DNA of 64,000 nt from Lutraria lutraria (GCA_964023205.1 OZ026841.1:30828399-30892398), one strand, 5' to 3'; shown: positions 1-13,215, counted from the first letter of the stretch. The notes: a model not told the origin generated them from the letters alone. Numbers and translations: made by a program.

Positions 1-470
1 GCTTACAGCCTTTTATTCAAACCGACAAACAAATACCGACGTGCGCATTATAGGGTAATTTTTGAACGCACATTCTTCTTTGACTTTTCGGTAATAATTG
101 GTTTTACAAGTGACAAACGCATTTTTGGTTTACAAAAAAAAAGACACAGCAGTTCCTGGGCATGCCCCTTTAATAAGATGTTACCAGGTTCAAATGCTGA
201 TGCAGATATTAAATGGTTTTGTAATTGTTGTTTATTTTGAAATTGAGCAATTGAGGGAAGCATGAATTAATTTATGTATCAACAGAATTGGGGACATTCC
301 AAGCAAATGAATTGGTACAGAAATGGATTAGTATGAAAATTTGACCAAAAAGAATGTCAATTTCCCTCAATATCTGGAATAGTTGTCAAAATCTTGTAGA
401 AGGGCAAGTTAGTACTGATTTGAGTACAGTCCAGGAAAACTAGTAAGGTGAACTGTCCACAGTATATGGA

Positions 471-878
471 CCATCTGGTCACATGGTATAGGGCCCATCA
501 GGTCACATGGTATAGGGCCCATCTGGTCACATGGTATAAGGACCATCAGGTCAAATGGTATAGGGACAATCAGGTCACATGGTATAAGGACCATTAGGTC
601 ACATGGTATAGGGACAATCAGGTCACATGGTATAAGGACAATCTAGTCACATGGTATAAGGACCATCAGATCACATGGTATAGGGACTATCTGCTCACAT
701 GGTATAGGGACTATCAGGTCACATGGTATAAGGACAATCTAGTCACATGGTATAAGGACCATCAGATCAGATGGTATAGGGACTATCTGCTCACATGGTA
801 TAGGGACTATCATGTCACATGGTATAAGGACAATCTAGTCACATGGTATAAGGACTATCAGGTCACATGGTATAGCCA
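471..878. repeat. 24-bp minisatellite, ~17 units, in NOC3L intron
   Basis: About 17 head-to-tail units of a 24-base motif (consensus around GGTCACATGGTATAAGGACC plus four variable bases). Units differ at fixed sites, and a four-unit block (CAATCTAGTC, CCATCAGATC, CTATCTGCTC, CTATCAGGTC variants) recurs, so there is a 96-bp higher-order period at about 639-878. Because 24 is divisible by three, long spurious reading frames run through it. It ends about 30 bases left of the 909-1117 exon. Confidence 0.93.
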
Positions 879-908
879 GAATGTAAAAGTCAAAGTTTGT
901 CTTCTTAC

Positions 909-3900
909 CGGCATGTACATGATACAGGTTCTTAAAGAGATGTTTATAAAACACGACTGGATCTATGTTCAACACAGAGCCCTGTCCTGAGAGTATGGTA
1001 AATGCTGTTTGTACACAATGTAAAGATTCCCGGTATGATAACTCCTCAGCTGCTATCAGTTTGTTGAACACTGCAAACAAATCTTGGAAGAAATCTACAC
1101 TGATAAGATGAGCAAACCTGAAATACAACAGTTTCTATGGTAACAATTCAATTTTATATCTAAAAAAATGTTTTAATAGAAATATTCAGCTTCCAAGATC
1201 ACTTTTCAGCTTCTGTAGAAACAAAAGTAACATAAGTCATAATTAAATATCAACAGTTACAAATCAGTTTCAATGCCTTTCATCAGTATTCCTGAAAATT
1301 TCATGTCACAATTTCAAAAGTAATTCAGTGCAACAGTTAAGGATTCAAAACCATACACAATGCAGTCTTCTATCATGCAACTCAAAACATAAGATTTCAA
1401 ATTTTACTAAGGAAAAGACACACAAACGACTATAAAACTATAGAAAAAATATCACATGTGACACAAATTGTTCAATCAGCTATAAAACAAGTGAAAGACA
1501 TACTTAGCCAAGCCTTCTAATACAGCAGGGAAGAGTACAGAACTTGTAGCTTTCTTCAATATACGGAAATATGTCAGGAACACAGTTTGGATAGTTTGGG
1601 TATGCTGTAAATAAAATAAACAGAATCAGAATTTTTTCTAAGGGTTTTGATATCACTCTAACAGCCAAGGTCATTTGGTGACTTTTCTAGCATTAACCAT
1701 GGATGAGGATTCTAGGCATAGACCTACTGGTAGCTGGGTAGTATTCAAACGTACAGTAGGGAGGGGCCAGTGTTAACTGGTCAGAACATAGCCACCCACA
1801 CAATGTCATCGGAAAATAAGCTTCAAATCTGATATTAATAGAGTGATCAAATAATCACACAACATATACATAGCAAATATTTCTGAACTAAAATCACAAG
1901 ACAATTTTGATATAACGGTTACTAGTCTACAACTTACAGTCCTTAACGTGTCTGGCTTGGTTAAAATCGCTAAAATAACGTAAAATGTTTTTTTACATTA
2001 TTTACAAAGATCAAATATCATTCTTTAATACCAAGCAACAAACATCTCTAACGTAATTACTATTAATACTATTAATTCATTAATGACGAAATTTGGTTAT
2101 ATAAAATCTCTTACTAGACATCAAACCTGGGCTAGGGTTCAATTATTGAACCGTGAACATAATCAATTTTTATTGGCAATCAAAATTGAATGGGGTTCGT
2201 CAAATTCGTTGATTTCATGAGACGATAATGAACCGACACTTTAATTGTTAATTGCTCAGCTTAAAAAAACACAGAAGGTGTCATTTTCGAATTAACATTG
2301 CCGTCTTATTTGATGACAGATTTCAAATCGGTTTTCTTTATCTTGTAGGGGAAATGTTAATCTAGGAAACCGTGAATTATACTTGCTTTCATTTTTTATC
2401 TATGGAGTATTACGTAATAAACAGTGGAGTTCTAGGTACGGAATTTCTTGAAAGTCAAGTACCTAATGAATGGATGACTTTACCAAAAACTGTGGCACGG
2501 TTCCCTACTTTATACATTTATAGTCATTTTAAGGCTACTTGTTGCAATATTTTCTTATACAGAGAGTAGTTATCGTTGTTCAAAAATTTGTTAATTACGT
2601 GCGATATTGGTTTATAGAAGACCAATCAAATGTAATATTTGTTCAAATTACTTGCAATGCACTTTATACAGTGGGTTTATATTAGTATATAATTATGGTT
2701 TAGTTTTTAAATCAATAAATTGGTGAAACTTGATTTGACCTGACATCCAAGCCAGATACCTGGTTCAGTTCAGTTCAAACTTTCTATCAGTACCTCACAT
2801 GTAGGAAACTTACCAATTTAAGCCTAAGTTTTTTATCCTCTGTCGCTTTTGTTTCATGCAGGTCTCTTTCTAAAAACATCTTCCTCTTTTTTAACTAAAA
2901 TAATAGAAGCACATTGTGTTACTGAAATACAACTTCAAATCAATTGGATTCTGAAATGAAACAAACTAATGCAGGCTCAAATTACACAAATATTAGAAAC
3001 ATAACATCAGTAGAACATGGCCGATCCAATTACCTTAATATTTGAGCCAGATCCAGAATTAAAAGACCAATTTTAAGTAAACCCCCTTTAATCAAGCAAG
3101 GATCCTATAAATCATTACCTTTCTTTCCCTCCTAGAAAGTTTATCATTCAGTTTATAATTCTCTTTCTTTTTCTCTTCATCCTTTGTCAGAGGATCTGTG
3201 TAACTGACTTCCTTGATTTTCAATGACAAGAATGTATAGAGCACCTGTAACAATTAAATATAATTCATAAAAACACCTTTAGAATTAAACATACTAAATG
3301 CAAAAACAACACCTTTGATACTTACTGCAGCACACAACTGAAAACCCTTCAAATCAATTAATCAATACAACTTTATCTAATGTTTTTATAAGTACAGAGA
3401 TAGATATCTTCATCTCAGTAAAATTTTAAAAATCTACAAACAAAGATACACACAGTCAAACCTGTGAACAAAGGCCATTTTAGGAAAATAAAAAAGATGG
3501 TCTTTATTGGCAGACAGTCTTAATTCAGTTTGTTATAGAAAAAGATATTAAAAAAAATGCCCTTTATTAACAGAATGGCTTTTATTCGGAGGTGGCGTTT
3601 AGCACAGATGTGACTATCACTGCAATTACAATAACTTACTACTGAAATTCAATCAAATCAAATATAAGAATTAACAAATTACTCACCTTAGGTTGAATTT
3701 TATAATCCCTTGCTTTTATCATTTTACCAATACATTTTGCAAGCTGAAAATAGAATGTAAATCTTTGCTAACAACTGTGATCAAAATACAAATATGTCTT
3801 CAATACAAGCATAAGTTTTATCAGGTAGTTGTATTTAGAGGTAGATGCAACTTCCTCGATAATCGTAAATGTATTAAAATAAGGTGTCGTCGCCTAGCTG

Positions 3901-6900
3901 GTGTATAGATGATCAATAATTAATCGATATTCTATTGTTTTAGCGATGTAGTATCGTAGCATAGCGGGAGAGTATTAGACGCCTGTTATTAAAATGGCTG
4001 TTGTTTTATTAATTATGGACTAATTCTTTTAAATGTAACCTTGTTAGAAAGCTGAAATATAGCCAATTTTGGAAGTGTACTTATTTTTTCCCTATCTTAT
4101 AAATTGATCGAGAAATGACGAGTTAAATGAGATTCAATTTTTTTTCGTTTATCACGCCGTGGTGGCAACATGCCCGACTTTGTGTACATGTTAAATAAAA
4201 TTGTCATGTTTTTGTCAATCATTAACCGATTGTTTTTTAAGTAACCATGTTAAAAAGCTGAAAGATAGCTGATTTTAGAAATGTACTTATTGTTTCCCTA
4301 TCTTATAAATTGATCGAGAAATGACGAGTTTAATGAGATTTTTTTTTCATTTTTCGCGCCGTGGTGAAAAAAAATGCCCGACATTGTGCACATGTTTTAA
4401 TGATCATTATCTTTTCACCAAATCATTTAATAAATATTGGAAGTAACAGAAGATTGTGTGCAGTAAGTGTTCCCAGTATCATTTTTGGTATAAGAAGTGA
4501 GGAAAACCACTTCATGTATGTCGCAGTAAGAGGCATACATTTTTTAAAAGTTGTCAATTCGACCCCTTTTTAGAGAAATTTCTCAACTACACAGAGGAAA
4601 CATTGTCAACAAAATCGCCTAACAAATCAATGCAGATGATTCTTTAATGTATCAATCATTGAAAAACATTGATTTTGAACAAATGCATCCATCGGTCTTT
4701 ACGCCTGTTCTGCACCAATTTACCACTTATTCATGTCTTTCCGCCAATTTTCCGCCATTTTTAAAAATACTCGATCGGCAATGTCGAACTTTTTCCCATT
4801 AATTTAGCCTAATAACAAGACGATACATCAAAACTATTCATGCATGCTTAATCTCAAAGTACTTAACTATTATATTATACCATAAATATTTTCCGAAGAT
4901 AAGTATAATGATACGGCATATATCAATAAAAGTTATACTATATGTACATTCTTTTCAATGCGACTGCGCATGCGCGCGTGGATAACGACAAGTGTTTCGA
5001 CCAGATTTTTAGTTGCATCTACCGTTAATACAACTACCTGGTTTTATTTACCTTGCTTTGTCAGAGGGCAAAATTATTATCAAGAAAATAGTTATGATGC
5101 CTTTGAATTTACAGGTTGTGGCCTTGGTCCAGTGGTCAGAGTGCCGGATTTGTAACCTGGTGATCCAGGTTTGAATCCTGGTCACAGTAGGTCATACCCT
5201 TCCATGTTAAATCCAAATAAATTAACTTGAATTTACGACATGACCGATTTAGTCCTGAGATGTTTATAAGTACAATGCAGGATTAACAGACTGTAATCAA
5301 GTCTGAATTCGGCAGTTTTCCATTTTCATAATATTATGAAATTCTAACAAAATCATGAGTTATGAAGATACTAAACACATAAAGTTACTTTTACTGCTTT
5401 TAAATATAAATACACAATTCTACGGCCCATATAGAGTTGTCTCCCATAGACTTGCTTTCATGAAATTGCAGCAAATTTACAAAAATCTGATAAGGATCCC
5501 TAACTCAATGTTTGAATAGTGTATACATATAAATACCAGTACATAATATACAGATATTTTTGAGTAAGATGCTTGAATGACCAAATTTGATCATATCTAT
5601 TCATCAGTGAGTAGTATTAAATTAGGAAGCAATCTAATTAAGCAATATCGCAAGTGACCCTATGAAATGTTGAATAATAAATATAATGACCAACAGAAAC
5701 CATGTACCTACCTCTAATGTGATTTCCCCTGCTTTGTCTTCCTTGAAACATCTTCTCACACATTCACATGCAATGTCAGATATCTACAATATATTAATGA
5801 TGTTCAACTAATTAAACCGGTTAAGACTTAAATTGGGTGCATTATAGAACATATAAATAAAATAGATCATTTTAATATGCTGGAGATATTCTGGATAGAA
5901 TTGAACACATACACACAGAGACAATGACAGTAATAAGAACAATGCAACAATATGCACAATTTACATGAAATAGGCTTCACAATGTAGCCAATTAACTAAA
6001 AGATAAAAGAAAAAGTAACATCCATTTCAATGAAAACTGATGGTAAAAAGATGAAATAACACAATTTCAATCTAATTTGATAAATATATGCAATAATATA
6101 GATCTTAATAATTAATATTTTCTTTTTTTCAACAAGGGCAACAACTCCTGCAAAAAATTAAGACTAGTAACAATAACATTTCTGTGTAACATTGAGCAGT
6201 TACATAAAAAAAGTAAGATTTTAGGGATAAACAAGGGTTTTCTTTACGTTTTGGGGAAGGGGCCCGAGCCCTTAATATGGGATGAAATAGCTGGTTGAAG
6301 TCTTTATTAAGGAATTTTTTTTCACCTGAAACCAATTTGGGAATGAAATTTCAAGGAGTAAATTGGAAATTTGGGGATAATTGCATGATTTCAAAGAGAT
6401 TTTCACAGGCAAATGAACCCTTTACAATCTACAACTATATGATAAAGGAAAGTCCTGTAATACCTTAAGATTAATATCAAGTTTCTGATAGGTATACTGA
6501 CCAACTAGAGAGGTCTGAGGGTATGTAGTACTACACATATAAAGCTTACCTCTGTATGTCCGTGATTCATGTACGGTACAATAACTGTAATGATGTTATT
6601 TGTGTAGTTGAAGTGAGGATGTTCCGTCAATAAATCACACATACACTTCACTGCTATAGCTGTAAATGCCTGCAACAAACACACACATGGACAATAACAT
6701 ACTTATTATGGGAAGCATCATGTATCATCTGATGTTTGTTTGTTAGTTTGAGTTTTACACCAGTCAGAGTTATACTAGGCGGATGGTTCACATAATCATT
6801 GTTCCTGGGAAGACCCAGTACTAGACTCACATCCTCAGGAAGCAGATGTCTACTTTCTCACATAAAGAGACATGGTCGGTAGCTAGGCTAGAACCTACGA

Positions 6901-9900
6901 CCCTCCTCAGTGAGAGGTTACTGTGATTTGAAGTTGGCGACCCTAACCACTTTACCACGGAGGCAGGTCGTGTTCATCTGAGGCTCCATACATTTCAACC
7001 AATAGAATGACATAATTGTATAAAAGGAGAATCATAAATTCTTCTAAACATCCATGTTTCACATTTTTTTTTATGAGAAGGAGTGACTTGGGATTGGAGA
7101 CAATTGTTATATCTTCAATATACTAATCCCAGGGCACACTTGTTCAACAGACAAAGTTTAATAGTTGGGAATCTTTGCTTCGACATTATCAACATGAAAT
7201 TTTGCCACATCATCATTATTACATTTAGGTAAATAGCAAGAAGAGGTTAATTCCTATTAAACCAGTCAAGTCATTCTTGTTTTAATAAATCTCTACATAC
7301 ATAGTCAAACTTTTGTTAGTGGCCATCTCTAGAAAAAGGCCACCCTGTGGATAAAAGCCATTCTCTGAAAACCCATGAATGATTATTTCAAACAAATTGA
7401 CCTTCATATAAAGTCCACCTGTCAATAAATGTCACGTTTTGTTTTCCCCAAGGGTGGCCTTTGTTGACAGGTTTGACTGTATGTCCATTAGAGTAAATTG
7501 ATTAGAATAAAACAATTAAAATCAAATTACTGATTGTGTTTTCACAGGAAGAACAATCTCATCCTTTTTCTTCCTCTTTGATTTCTTCTTATTGTTGTTT
7601 ACATCACGTTTTGGCCCTTAAATAAAAAAAACATGCATTCCTTTTGAAAACCTAATTGAATGAAGCAATAAGTACACAAACAAGTTATGTTTAAAAGAAA
7701 CTGTTAAATGCCTTGTTTCTGAAACACAAATGGAAAGCAAATCATTCCATCTGAACAACAAAATCTTAGTGTGTTCATTGTATTTATAGTTCTCACAATA
7801 TGATATAATGATTATATACATATACACAAAGAGTTACATCTTTGTCATGCTGAAAGAAAGTTTTAAGCAGAAATATGTGCTGCACTTAGGTCTGAAACCT
7901 GCAAGTATATTCACTGCCCAGCATACTACTAACTGAGCTAACCATCCTGGTTCACAATATAAAAGTTCCCTATATGAGGCTATATGCTAACAAACCTTTG
8001 GCCGTCTTCTCTAGAAATTCCAGATATTCTTTATAACACTTTAACAATGAAAACTCATAACCAAGCACAGCTTTTGTCTCCTTTTTCATCTGAAATAGAT
8101 TGACAAATAAAAATTGTTAGAAATTAAGTCATACCATTTCATATTTACAACAATGTGTAGTGTGCAATAAAAAAATGTTTCAATGGCAGTCTACAACATC
8201 AGTAACTAGCCTCTTATCAAGGACCAACATGGAATTGTCATTTATTACATTAATTATACAGAAAAATAACAGGATTTTACTTTTTTGAACATTTGACTCA
8301 TATCCAACACAGTACAAGGAGTCTGTTGCTACGTACAGAATAACCTCTCCAAAGCGACCCTCTCTTGTGCAACAACCTCCATTCAACAACAGTATGATTT
8401 TTTCCCACCACACAATTTAACTATTGACCTCTCTAGAGCAAAAACCTCTCAACACCAACATAATTTTGCTACTCCCAAAGGGTGTTGCTTTAAAGAGGTT
8501 GCACTGTACATTTGTATATCAGTACAAAACAAACCTTCTGGTCTTGTTCTTTATCTGTAGGAGCTCGAATATAATAACCAGGTATTATATCTTTGAATAT
8601 TTCCAGTAGAGAAACCATTACCAACTTTCTGACAGTCACAAAAACATCAGGATCTTTTTCTTCCAACATTCGCACAAGTTCTTTCAATTTTTTGGTCTAC
8701 AAGAAGTGTAACAGCCATGCAATAAAAACGATCAAAACAGTTTCAGTCATGATCAAGTGGTAAGTGAAGATCAGGACTTAACTTTTTTTTTAGGCTACTC
8801 CTCCGACAAGAATTCTAACAAATTCAACAGCCATTTCAACTCATCCCAAGTTGATTTCTACTCTTCATTACGATCAGCCGGGTGGATTTGTCAAGTCATG
8901 TAGATTACTCATATTGTGAAACTTACTGTTCAAATTGCATTCTCTTGAGATTAACCTTAATTTTAGATCTCATAATATTAGTCTAAATTTCCTTCTCTTG
9001 AAAGCAGTAAATATTGTTTTCTTTTACCATCAATCTTAATTTTATTTTCAAACAGAATTTTTAATTTAGTTCTGAGATCATTCTCAGCTGCTTTTTAGAA
9101 TCAATCTCAAAATAGTTTGTTTGTACAGTGTTTTCAATAAGAGGTGGCGAGAGGCCAAATTGATTGTTTAGAAATGAAAACTAGCCGTCTAGAAATCCCA
9201 AATATATCATTTACAACATAGGAAATGAAAATGAAAAGCCTCCTTCAATCAAGGTTTGGCCTTTTCCAGGAAACTTAATGAATACCCAGTTTGTAATGGA
9301 ACTATCCTATGCTATAACTTACACCTTCTTCGGGATTGTTGACTATTCCACTTGCTAAGCTAGCGATTTTCTCCTTCCTCTCAGTAAGTTTGGTCTGTCT
9401 ATTTATATACAGTTGTACACCACTTAATTCTGGTAATGGCTCAGCTGGTTCAATGTCCTCCTCAGTTTCTTTAGCGACGATATCTGCATTATTTAAAGAC
9501 TCTTCAAAGCTCTCATCTACATCTTGCTCAGATTCTGCGAACAAAATATTAAATAAATATAAAAATAAATAACAAGAAAAGAAGACAACAAACACTACTG
9601 AATAAACTGGTATCTTCATACATGTCTAGAAGACAGTAACTGACACTGTAAAATCATTGCAAAAAATGTTCACATTATTGTTAAAACAGTGATGATAGTT
9701 GAGGGAATAGTGAGATTACCGTATTCAACCGTTTGAGGCACAATGCCATGTTTTGTTTTAATTGGAAGTATCATTTTCTTCTCTTTCACTTTCATAGCTT
9801 GTTTCCTTGGTAACCGTTCATAATCTTCCTCATTATCATCTTCTTCTTCTAAATTATTTCTTTTCCGTTTCCTCTGTTTATTTTCAACATCATTTCCAAG

Positions 9901-10767
9901 AATCCTGCAAAGACAAATCTCCAAATGAACAGAAGCCCAAAGAATGTCTTACTGGCACTCTTATATAGTCCTTTGATAATGTTTGTATCAAAATTAAAAA
10001 TTTTACTGTCTTTGCCTCAAATACCAAATAAAGGGTTGTAATCAGACAAGTGTGACTAACTCCCAACTCAAAACAAATATGTAAAATTTATTACATAAAC
10101 AGAGCTGTTTAGAGTTGTGTGACTTGTTTATTTTCTGAACCAGAATAAGCACAACCATTTTTTGTATGTCCTTATTCTCATACATCAGCTGCTAAATTAA
10201 ACATATGATAAATCATGAGACAGGAATCTTTTTTTCTGTTCAAATATTTTATTAGGGTGAGGGGATTTACTCATATTTTTTGGCGGAAATATATCATTTG
10301 GTATTGAAGAAATACAGACCCTTTTTTTGGGTCCGGTATTCTGCCCTTTCCCAAAGTAAAAAAGTATATATTTTCCCCATAATTAAAAAACAATTTAGTT
10401 TTTCATGATACAAATTTGCCCTCATCAAACATAAGGAAACAAGACCTTAGGGTCCTGTATTATAACACACACAAACAGGAAGTACTTACTTCCCTTGAGC
10501 ATTAGAAACAAAGCTGCTACTTATGCGTCTTTTCCCAAAGAACTTAATATCCTCTTCACCAACATCATCATGTTCCACAACATCATCTTCTCTTCTTTCA
10601 TCTTCCTGATTTGTCTTTTTCAAAGCTTTTCTTTCCTTTAACTTCTTTTTGTATGAGTCTTGTTTTAACTTCCCTTGTTTGCCAAGTTTATTTAGATGTT
10701 TGTTGGATAACTTTACAGCACTTGTTTTAGATTTTGACTTCTTTCGTTTACTCTGAGCTTTCTTTTT
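909..10767 (-). CDS. NOC3L: Nucleolar complex protein 3 homolog (NOC3L), partial, 13 exons
   Basis: NOC3L is a nucleolar protein of 60S ribosomal-subunit assembly and, in yeast, of replication licensing (family knowledge). Exons seen, 5' to 3' on the minus strand: 10767-10490, 9904-9720, 9534-9323, 8696-8535, 8089-7996, 7616-7531, 6669-6550, 5783-5712, 3743-3687, 3244-3119, 2894-2814, 1604-1504, 1117-909. Every junction is AG/GT and all phases chain, giving about 594 codons. The match to vertebrate NOC3L is collinear: a Lys/Glu-rich N-terminus, [68 protein letters not shown], and [13 protein letters not shown] followed by ILSGQG and [11 protein letters not shown]. The human protein is about 800 residues, so roughly 190 C-terminal residues fall beyond the left edge. 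The first exon is unresolved; it must end in phase 0. An ATG-containing stretch at 11957-11971 before a GTGAGT donor is one weak option. Introns hold MITEs and SINEs. Confidence 0.95.
3452..3625. mobile_element. MITE with CAGTCAAACCTGT-type inverted ends (copy 1)
   Basis: The left end CAGTCAAACCTGTGAACAAAGGCC is mirrored, with decay, by GGTGGCGTTTAGCACAGATGTGACT at the right. The same termini bound the element at 7299-7483. It lies in a NOC3L intron and has no coding capacity. Confidence 0.6.
4013..4410. repeat. 206-bp tandem duplication in NOC3L intron
   Basis: Two diverged head-to-tail copies with a period of 206 bases. Shared stretches include TTATAAATTGATCGAGAAATG and CGCCGTGGTG followed by ATGCCCGACWTTGTG. 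No reading frame is shared between copies, so it looks non-coding. Confidence 0.8.
5108..5240 (+). mobile_element. tRNA-derived SINE
   Basis: An A-box-like GGTCCAGTGGTCAGAGTGCC is followed about 30 bases later by a B-box-like GGTTTGAATCC, then an AT-rich tail (AAATCCAAATAAATTAAC). The anticodon stem is degraded, so it is not a functional tRNA. The tail resembles the shorter copies at 48.8, 49.1, 50.5 and 57.6 kb. Confidence 0.7.
6735..6965 (-). mobile_element. tRNA-derived SINE with long body, minus strand
   Basis: Read on the minus strand it begins with a tRNA-like head (TGGTAAAGTGGTTAGGGTCGCC as A box, GTAGGTTCTAGCC as B box). A ~100-base central body follows, and the tail GTGTAAAACTCAAACTAACAAACAAACA is of a type common in molluscan SINEs. 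It sits in a NOC3L intron. Confidence 0.75.
7299..7483. mobile_element. MITE with CAGTCAAACCTGT-type inverted ends (copy 2)
   Basis: The left end CATAGTCAAACTTTTGTTAGTGGCCA pairs with the right end TGGCCTTTGTTGACAGGTTTGACTGTATG read in reverse complement. It is about 185 bp with no ORF. Same family as 3452-3625. Confidence 0.75.
7870..7955 (-). mobile_element. tRNA-like SINE head
   Basis: On the minus strand GGTTAGCTCAGTTAGTAG resembles a tRNA A box and CAGGTTTCAGACC a B box, with spacing typical of a tRNA-derived SINE. The anticodon arm does not fold well. Confidence 0.55.
8331..8512. mobile_element. MITE with GTACAGNNNAACCTCT inverted ends
   Basis: The left end GTACAGAATAACCTCTCCAAAGCGACCC is mirrored at the right by GGGTGTTGCTTTAAAGAGGTTGCACTGTAC. 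It is about 180 bp, non-coding, immediately 3' (in gene sense) of the 8535-8696 NOC3L exon. Confidence 0.75.
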
Positions 10768-11019
10768 CTGAAAAGTAATAACAACTAATGTTACCAAAAT
10801 GAATGAATAAAGCCAGTCTATTTATTACAGGCCTTTTATTTCAGAAGTACCAAATAATGGCAAATTGCAATGTATTTATTTTCTATTTTATTATCAGATG
10901 TGGCCATTTTCGATTTCTAGATTTATCAATACTGTCGATATATGCAAAAAATGCAAATCAATGAGAGTTCAAGACACATGATGTAGTGATTATAGGAACA
11001 AGTAAGAACCTATTGATTG

Positions 11020-11125
11020 ATTCAACAGCCTTGCTGTTGGATTTTCTCTGTAGCACGAGTGTCCACTTATAGTGTTAGGGACACTAAGTTCAATCCCCAG
11101 TAAGGACCATGAATTTTTCTAGCTC
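11020..11125 (+). mobile_element. SINE-like remnant
   Basis: B-box-like AGTTCAATCCCCAGTAAGGACC follows a decayed head. A related stretch (CCTTGCTGTT ... GTGTCCAC ... CGCTCCTTA) recurs at about 11765-11855, so both look like fragments of one family. Confidence 0.4.
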
Positions 11126-11186
11126 CTAACAAAGACATATACCATACATGTATAGGTCTTTGCTTCTATTATATCTCAACAGTGGT

Positions 11187-11646
11187 TAGGACTGCAACGA
11201 ATCACCAAAGTTCGAATACATCCGAATGCACGATATCGCATCGATTATACAATATGGATTCAGTGTTTTCAGTTTGGTACATCATGGCACTGTCATAGCT
11301 GTGTAGCGTGCGCCCATACTTATACTATCAAATCAGCGTGCATCATTTCATTCACTGCGTCGCAAGCGAACAAAAACAAAAATAGCTGATGAAAAACTGC
11401 TTGTTGATCCATTGGTGTCACGTTGTGCATTCAAGAAAAAATCTTGCGTATAGAGCAAGTTGTATGACTATGCATGCAAGTAATTTTTACAACAGCAAAA
11501 TGACCAGTACATATTATTTTGGCATTTCAAAACCAAGGTTTAAAAAATTCATATATTAATGTATGTAGTCTATTAATGTAGATATTTGAAAATCAAAGTT
11601 ATATCCAAATTCGCAGTAGGAGTACCTAAATCGTTGTGCAGCCCTA
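11187..11646. mobile_element. hAT-type MITE with 8-bp target-site duplication
   Basis: The left terminus TAGGACTGCAACGAATCACC is mirrored by CCTAAATCGTTGTGCAGCCCTA at the right; TAGGGCTGCAACGAT-like ends are typical of hAT elements. The flanks ACAGTGGT (11179-11186) and ATGGTGGT (11647-11654) match at 6 of 8 bases, as expected for an aged 8-bp hAT duplication. The element is 460 bp, too short for a transposase. Confidence 0.75.
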
Positions 11647-12205
11647 ATGGTGGTACCAAGCAATTTCATGCAATGATTATTAGACAAATTGAGTATCAAA
11701 CTGAAGAACTCTGGTAAGTAAGCAAGGGAGGAGTATTGTAACCGCAAAAATACTGGCCACTTTCCACAACCTTGCTGTTTGAACTGCTTAGCAATGTGGT
11801 TCAAGTGTCCACCAACAGTGGGTCCTAGGGTAGACCATTGCTTTTTCCTCGCTCCTTATTTTTTTCAATGGATAATATCGGTTATTGAATTAAAACATTG
11901 TACACAACACAGTTGGCCGATTAAATTGACATGAACTACCACGTTTAAAACTCACAAACTGATTTGTCATTACATTTCGCGACTATAGCTTCATTCCTTA
12001 ATAGTTGACTATTCACAAAGATCCAACATATCAGGATTGTCGAAGCATTTACTATCAAAATATATTATCAATTGTACGTGTATATAAACAAATTTTATAT
12101 CGCTTTACTAATCAAAACAAATACACGTGTTTTTTCCTACCGATGTCATATTTGCAAGTCGTGGTTAAAATCCGTATTTACGGGATGAAACTACACCGGT
12201 CCGTT

Positions 12206-12290
12206 GAAACACCCCAATACACCCCCAATAACTCTTGAAACACCCCCAGTACACCCCAATAACTCTTGAATCACCCACATACAACTCAAT
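12206..12290. repeat. 31-bp C-rich minisatellite, ~2.5 units
   Basis: Two full copies of about 31 bases built from CACCCC(C)A, ending in CCAATAACTCTTG, and a partial third. No coding potential noted. Confidence 0.7.
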
Positions 12291-12971
12291 GATAATATAA
12301 TTCAACTTTATATAATGAAACAATGTATGTTATAACAAACTTTACCATATGTTAAGCACAATACAACCAAATAACTCATGAATCACCCACATATCATTAT
12401 GCTATGACTAAACAATCATTCTAAACGTTCAATACACATCATTAGACATCCAAAATTAATGCACGAATAAGAAATGTGTATTTCATGTTTAACTGAATAC
12501 ATTTACTTATTAATTGATCGATAGCACTGATCAATTTGCTTCGTATGTTCATAGTTTCTCATTATCGTAGAGAATATAAAAAAAAGTCAATTAATATCAA
12601 AATTATATGATGCATTTGTACCTCCGAATAAATTATGTAATTATACGGATAAATGATCAAGCGTGACATTGTATTCATAAAATATATGTGATGAAGTACT
12701 GTACGTGTATCCCTTTTCTTCATACTATATCATTTAGGGTTTGCGTGTGTGTTGTTGTTCATCACCAAATATTTATTCATATATATTTTTTAGAATCTGA
12801 TTTGTTTTGTAAATAAAAATATTTGTTCACATGTGTGTCGTTGTAATTTGCATAATGATGTTCGTTAACAGGATATTTTGTGTATAGGTTAATGAATAAT
12901 TTCTGCATTGTACAAATCCGAAATAAATTACAGATTTATAAATAAATGGACAAATCATTTTTTTAAGTGTA

Positions 12972-13215
12972 TCATCGTCCCATTAGAACAATCAGGGATG
13001 CTGTAATATAGCATCCCTGGAACAATAGGTGAAATGATAGTAAAATATAAGAAATATATATTACTTGATCTGTAACAATGTTTACATAATGCCTTCCATT
13101 AGGCATATCTAATAAGATAGTTGTCAGATGCTTTTTCTTATTTTTTGCAACATGATTAAGAATACTGTGCTGTATTTCTACGTGTACTTTGTGATAAAAA
13201 AATAGAACGTTTTTA
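12972..13215. repeat. Dispersed repeat R1, copy carrying a hairpin insertion
   Basis: About 240 bases are closely similar to 37165-37350, including GATAGTAAAATATAMGAAATATATATTAC and ATGCCTTCCATTAGGCAT. This copy has 28 extra bases at 12993-13020 forming a 10-bp stem with a 7-base loop. The extra block is flanked by AACAAT on both sides; the other copy has a single AACAAT. Confidence 0.85.

Noticed and set aside
409..594. Minus-strand frame with repeated MVLIPCDL-like peptide
   Set aside because: It is the translation of the 24-bp minisatellite; a 24-base unit keeps frames open by arithmetic.
471..878. Possible CRISPR array
   Set aside because: Units are contiguous with no unique spacers, and the context is a eukaryotic intron.
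6129..6335. Peptide [11 protein letters not shown] resembling the NOC3L C-terminus
   Set aside because: It lies between central NOC3L exons, out of order for a C-terminal exon, and the surrounding frame has no further similarity; taken as chance.
11957..11971. ATGACAAATCAGTTT before GTGAGT as NOC3L exon 1
   Set aside because: The phase fits but five codons without homology are too little; mentioned only as an option.
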